Assembly (NCBI RefSeq): GCF_018614075.1 | Contig: NZ_JAGGOZ010000027.1 | Span: 62,001 to 126,000, forward strand | Direction of reading: 5' to 3' | Length of the DNA: 64,000 nucleotides | Source: Streptomyces sp. ISL-94 | GTDB taxonomy: Bacteria; Actinomycetota; Actinomycetes; Streptomycetales; Streptomycetaceae | Part shown: piece after piece, positions 58,970 to 64,000 of the stretch | How the letters are laid out: each line of letters begins with the position of its first letter | Numbering within the stretch: the stretch's first letter is position 1 | Translations under genes and position numbers: made by a program | The notes under the pieces: model-generated | Seen by the model: the letters and a program-made list of their open reading frames with translations, nothing else | Databases searched by the model: none | What the model was told of the DNA's origin: nothing

Positions 58970-59112
58970 TGTCGCGGGGCGCCCTGGCTACTGTCGCAAC
59001 AGGCCGAGAACGCCGCCGGAAAATGCGAGCAACTCAACCTGCATCAAACGGCTTTGGCTAATGACGCTCATCCGTCCCACCCGTCTTCTTCAGGCAGAGA
59101 TCGGAGTTTGTC

Positions 59113-60360
59113 ATGCGCAAAACCATCACGACTGAGGGCGGTTTCCTGTCCATCGAGACGGGCACCACCAAGCCCGACGCGACGACCATCGTGGAGCGGA
59201 AGGGACTCGGCCACCCCGACACCCTGGCCGACCACCTCGCCGAGCGGCTGTCCCGCGCCTACAGCCAGCACACCGTGCAGCGCTTCGGCGCCGTGCTGCA
59301 CCACAACTTCGACAAGCTCGCCCTCCTCGGCGGGGCCAGTGAGGTCCGCTACGGCGCCGGCCGGATGACGGCCCCGGTCCGCGTCCTGGTCAACGGGCGG
59401 GCCGCGCCGATGTGCGGAGGCGAGACGATCCCCGTCGAGGAGATCGTCGAGGCCGAGGTCAGGGCGTTCTTCGCCGAGCGGCTCCCGGAAGTGTCGGACC
59501 ACCTCGACATCACGTTCAACATCACCAGCAACTCCAGCCCCGGCGCGGTCCTCACGGGCGACGCGGTGCCGGATCGCACCCGCTGGTTCAACCCACGCTC
59601 CATCGACGACCTGCGAGAGCGTCGGGTGCGGCTCTCGAACGACACCTCCCTCGGCACCGGCTGGGCCCCGGAGAACGCCTTCGAGTCGCTCGTCCGCGAG
59701 CTGGTGAACCACTTCTCCGGCGAGAGCGACTTCACCCTCTCCCACGCCTGGTGCGGATCCGACGTCAAGCTCATGGGCTACTGGGACGGGGACAAGGCCG
59801 ATGTCGTCCTGTGCGTCCCGCAGAAGTCACGACACGTCGGCAGCCGCGCCGAGTACGTCCGCAACGCCGAGAGCGTCCTCGCCGAGTGCCACCGCATGGC
59901 CGGCCTCCGCCTCCCCGGTGCACAGGCCCGCTTCCGGCTCAACGCCCGCGACGTCCCGGAGAAGGACGAGCTCTACCTGACGTACACCGGCAGCTCGATC
60001 GAGTCCGGCGACGAGGGCGTCGTCGGCCGCGGCAACCGGGTCAACGGACTGATCACTCCGCTGCGGCCGATGAACCTGGAAGGCGCCAACGGCAAGAACC
60101 CCGTCTACCACGTCGGCAAGCTCTACAACATCGCCGCCCAGCGCCTGGCCGAACGGCTGCACGAGGCCACCGACGGACACGCGGAGGTGCACCTGGTCAG
60201 CACCACCGGCCAGCGCCTCGACCAGCCGTGGCGGATCCTGGTCCGGCTGTCCTCCCCGGACGTCGAGACCGACAAGGTCCAAGCGCTCGTGGCCGAGGCT
60301 CTGGAGGGCTTCCCAGCCCTCACGGACGAGCTGGTCTCCGACGGGATCGTGCTGAGCTGA
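59113..60360 (+). CDS. Archaeal-type S-adenosylmethionine synthetase
   Basis: A 415-residue enzyme of the archaeal MAT family (PF01941 type), not of the common bacterial MetK family. Diagnostic stretches: [94 protein letters not shown] and [20 protein letters not shown]. It forms SAM from methionine and ATP. ATG at 59113 is preceded by GCAGAGATCGGAG. It heads a run of five genes with overlaps or no gaps. A housekeeping metK is expected elsewhere, so this copy is dedicated to the local pathway. Confidence 0.94.
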   Translation: MRKTITTEGGFLSIETGTTKPDATTIVERKGLGHPDTLADHLAERLSRAYSQHTVQRFGAVLHHNFDKLALLGGASEVRYGAGRMTAPVRVLVNGRAAPMCGGETIPVEEIVEAEVRAFFAERLPEVSDHLDITFNITSNSSPGAVLTGDAVPDRTRWFNPRSIDDLRERRVRLSNDTSLGTGWAPENAFESLVRELVNHFSGESDFTLSHAWCGSDVKLMGYWDGDKADVVLCVPQKSRHVGSRAEYVRNAESVLAECHRMAGLRLPGAQARFRLNARDVPEKDELYLTYTGSSIESGDEGVVGRGNRVNGLITPLRPMNLEGANGKNPVYHVGKLYNIAAQRLAERLHEATDGHAEVHLVSTTGQRLDQPWRILVRLSSPDVETDKVQALVAEALEGFPALTDELVSDGIVLS

Positions 60361-61279
60361 TGGCGACGCAGACGCTCGGAGATGTGCCCTCGGGGTGTCG
60401 GGAGCGGCTGCTCGCGCACTACGGCCCGTCGGTCCAGGAATGGCTGGAGGTCGCCCCGGGCCTCCTCACCGAGGCGGCGAAGCGGTGGGACCTCTCGCTG
60501 AGGGACTACCACGATGCCGGACACGCCTCGGCGGTCGCGCTCGCCGTGGCACCCAACGGGAACCAGCTGGTTCTGAAGGCCTGGGTCGACCCAGTCCGCT
60601 ACCGCCACGAGATCACCGCGTTACGGGTATGGGCCGGCGGCCCGACCGCGAACGTAGCCGAAGCGGCGGATGACCTCTCGGCGGCGGCCCTGGAGCTGGT
60701 CGGCGGACGGCCCGGGGGCGCCGACCGCCCCGCGCGGGCGACGCAGTCGGTGGCTGGCGCGATCCACAGGCTCCATGCCCTTGGCCGCCGGAGGCCCGGA
60801 TCGGGCGTGCCCATGCTGACCGACTTCCTGCGCGAGGTCGTTCTGCCTCGCATCCGCCGACGAGCGCAGGCGCTCGACCTCGGCACCCATGACGGACTCG
60901 TGCAGCAGGCGTGCCACGGGCTCGCCGGCCTCAGCCAAGCCCCTGACCGGACGACTGTCCTGCACGCTGACCTCTACGCGGAGAACGTCATCTTCGACGC
61001 GCGGCGGCAACCGCGCCTGATCGATCCACACCCTGTGGAAGGTGACGCGGTCTTCGACTGGGCCTTCTGGAGCGTCTATTACGACCTCGAACAGGGGCTG
61101 GTCGATCGACTGGCCACCGCCGCTCGGATCTCCCGTATCCCCGTACCGGAGATCCTGCCGTGGTGCAGGGCCCTCGCTGTCGATGGCCTCCTCTACTACA
61201 GGGAGATCCACGACCCCGCGGAGCCGAAGATCGCCGCGGTCCTGTCCGATCTGATGGCTACGGGAGCAGGGAGCGGCCG

Positions 61280-61283
<4 letters not shown>
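60360..61283 (+). CDS. Aminoglycoside phosphotransferase-fold kinase
   Basis: A 307-residue APH/choline-kinase-fold protein. Seen: the ATP-binding lysine region NGNQLVLKAWVDPVRYRHEI, catalytic loop TTVLHADLYAENVIFD (H-x-D-x-x-x-x-N) and metal-binding LIDPHPVEGDAVFDWAFW (Asp-Pro in place of Asp-Phe/Trp-Glu). It phosphorylates a hydroxyl group of an unknown small molecule; resistance or a biosynthetic step are both possible. It overlaps the SAM synthetase stop (TGATG) and the next gene (ATGA). Confidence 0.85.
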
Positions 61284-63281
<1,998 letters not shown>

Positions 63282-64000
63282 GTGCTCGTCGGCGTCTGCG
63301 ACTTCCCTGGTAGCTACGCCTTTCCACCCGCCGGGTACGGCGGGATCGAACGATGGCTGTGGGCGGTCGCCGTAGGCGCCCGGGCCGCAGGCGCCGACGT
63401 ACACCTCCTCGGGCAGGGCTGGCTCACGGACCTGGAGAACGACTGGGTCCGCAAGCCGGTCCGCCTGGAGGACATCGCCGCCGGATCGCTCGCCGAGCGC
63501 GAGCTCCGAGACACCGGGTACGACCTCCTGGTCGTGGGACACGAGTACCCCTCGCTCCCGGCCTGGACCCGCACCTGGAACGCCCTGGAGTGCGACGTCG
63601 CCACCTTCCAGCACTCGCCCGTCTTCCAGCACGCCCCCGCCGCATTCGACGGCAAGCGGTCCCGCCTCTACTGCTACTCGCCCGAGATGATCGAGCGGTA
63701 CGCCGACCACCAGCCGATCTCCGAGCTGGCCGTGCACCTCGGCCTCAACGAGGAGGAGCCGCCGGCCGTCGCAGGACAGGATCTGGTCTGGCTCGGCCGC
63801 ATCGACGCCGAGAAGGCGCCGCACCTGGCCGTACGCGCCGCTCAGATCCTGGGCCGGAAGATCCGCATCGTCGGCCCGGTCTTCAATCACGACTACGTGC
63901 AGAGCCACGTCCGCCTCTTCAGCGCGGGCCACGTCGAGTGGGTCGGCGAACTTGGCGGCCCCGCCAAGACGGCCGCCGTCCGCGACGCCTCGGTCTTCGT
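63282..64000 (+). CDS. Glycosyltransferase, GT4-like, cut by the window end
   Basis: At least 239 residues are inside the window. GTG at 63282 follows the serS stop directly, with GGAGG at 63272-63276. N-terminal FPPAGYGGIERWLWAVAVGA is the GT-B acceptor-side loop of family 4 enzymes; VWLGRIDAEKAPHLAVRAAQ is the linker strand of the nucleotide-sugar domain, followed by RIVGPVFNHDY and HVEWVGELGGPAKTAAVRDA. It transfers a sugar from an NDP-sugar to an unknown acceptor. The gene continues past 64000. Confidence 0.9.
   Translation, partial: MLVGVCDFPGSYAFPPAGYGGIERWLWAVAVGARAAGADVHLLGQGWLTDLENDWVRKPVRLEDIAAGSLAERELRDTGYDLLVVGHEYPSLPAWTRTWNALECDVATFQHSPVFQHAPAAFDGKRSRLYCYSPEMIERYADHQPISELAVHLGLNEEEPPAVAGQDLVWLGRIDAEKAPHLAVRAAQILGRKIRIVGPVFNHDYVQSHVRLFSAGHVEWVGELGGPAKTAAVRDASVF

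Noticed and set aside
58918-59112. Possible SAM riboswitch before the archaeal-type SAM synthetase
   Set aside because: The only clear structure is an 8-bp palindrome with a 5-base spacer; no multi-helix junction or conserved SAM-binding core could be traced, and it fits a protein operator better.

Overview
The window is a high-GC actinobacterial chromosome segment, almost certainly Streptomyces. Codon third positions are GC-saturated, GTG and TTG starts are common, and the gene order recR/ybaB, purA, kynurenine genes, fbaA-pyrE, aldose epimerase, spermidine synthase-like, DUF2617 is the streptomycete core order. A near-perfect ParB site at 35288-35301 fits a position in the origin-proximal core.

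Layout. (1) 1-7.5 kb: recR, ybaB, a SLATT membrane protein, a GntR regulator, a class III aminotransferase, a DJ-1/MarR pair and a HIT protein. (2) 7.6-14.1 kb: a translationally coupled run of exported alpha/beta hydrolase, membrane acyltransferase, histidine kinase and response regulator, followed by a second, paralogous kinase/regulator pair. (3) 14.1-18.6 kb: GlxA-type AraC regulator, HD-domain protein, cytochrome P450, a deletion scar holding the tails of an ABC permease and a GbsR/MarR regulator, and a diacylglycerol-kinase-like protein. (4) 18.7-25 kb: purA with terminator, a VapBC-type pair, a Ser/Thr kinase bracketed by two remnants of one IS family, a small secreted peptide, and a DUF397/HTH-DUF5753 locus with a frameshift. 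(5) 25-28.8 kb: kynurenine pathway genes and DUF3151. (6) 29-34 kb: a gamma-butyrolactone signalling cassette (SARP, ScbR-like receptor, SDR, unusual HAD protein, AfsA) with several palindromic candidate autoregulatory elements. (7) 34-40.7 kb: core genes fbaA, pyrE, aldose 1-epimerase, SRPBCC, spermidine synthase-like, DUF2617.

(8) 40.9-57 kb is a defence island. An aminotransferase gene is cut just after its PLP-lysine motif. Behind the cut sits an operon of a 63-residue membrane peptide, an N6-adenine methylase and an HsdS-like protein with no nuclease, and 14 bp after it a second, complete and diverged aminotransferase copy. Then comes a lower-GC type I restriction system transcribed on the minus strand in the order Ymh/beta-propeller protein, hsdR, hsdS, hsdM. 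The first of these genes joins a Ymh (TIGR02391-like) domain to a C-terminal beta-propeller and is the best candidate for an undescribed defence component.

(9) 57.2-64 kb (runs off the window): NUDIX and HTH-TPR regulator divergent from a tightly overlapped operon of archaeal-type S-adenosylmethionine synthetase, aminoglycoside-phosphotransferase-fold kinase, histidine phosphatase, divergent seryl-tRNA synthetase and glycosyltransferase. I read this as the edge of a specialised metabolic locus using SAM and possibly seryl-tRNA. It is the second major candidate for something undescribed.

A dispersed repeat built on CGCCGGCGTTTGAGGCG occurs at five places; in two it is translated (MarR C terminus, kynureninase N terminus). 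I saw no tRNA, rRNA or CRISPR array.
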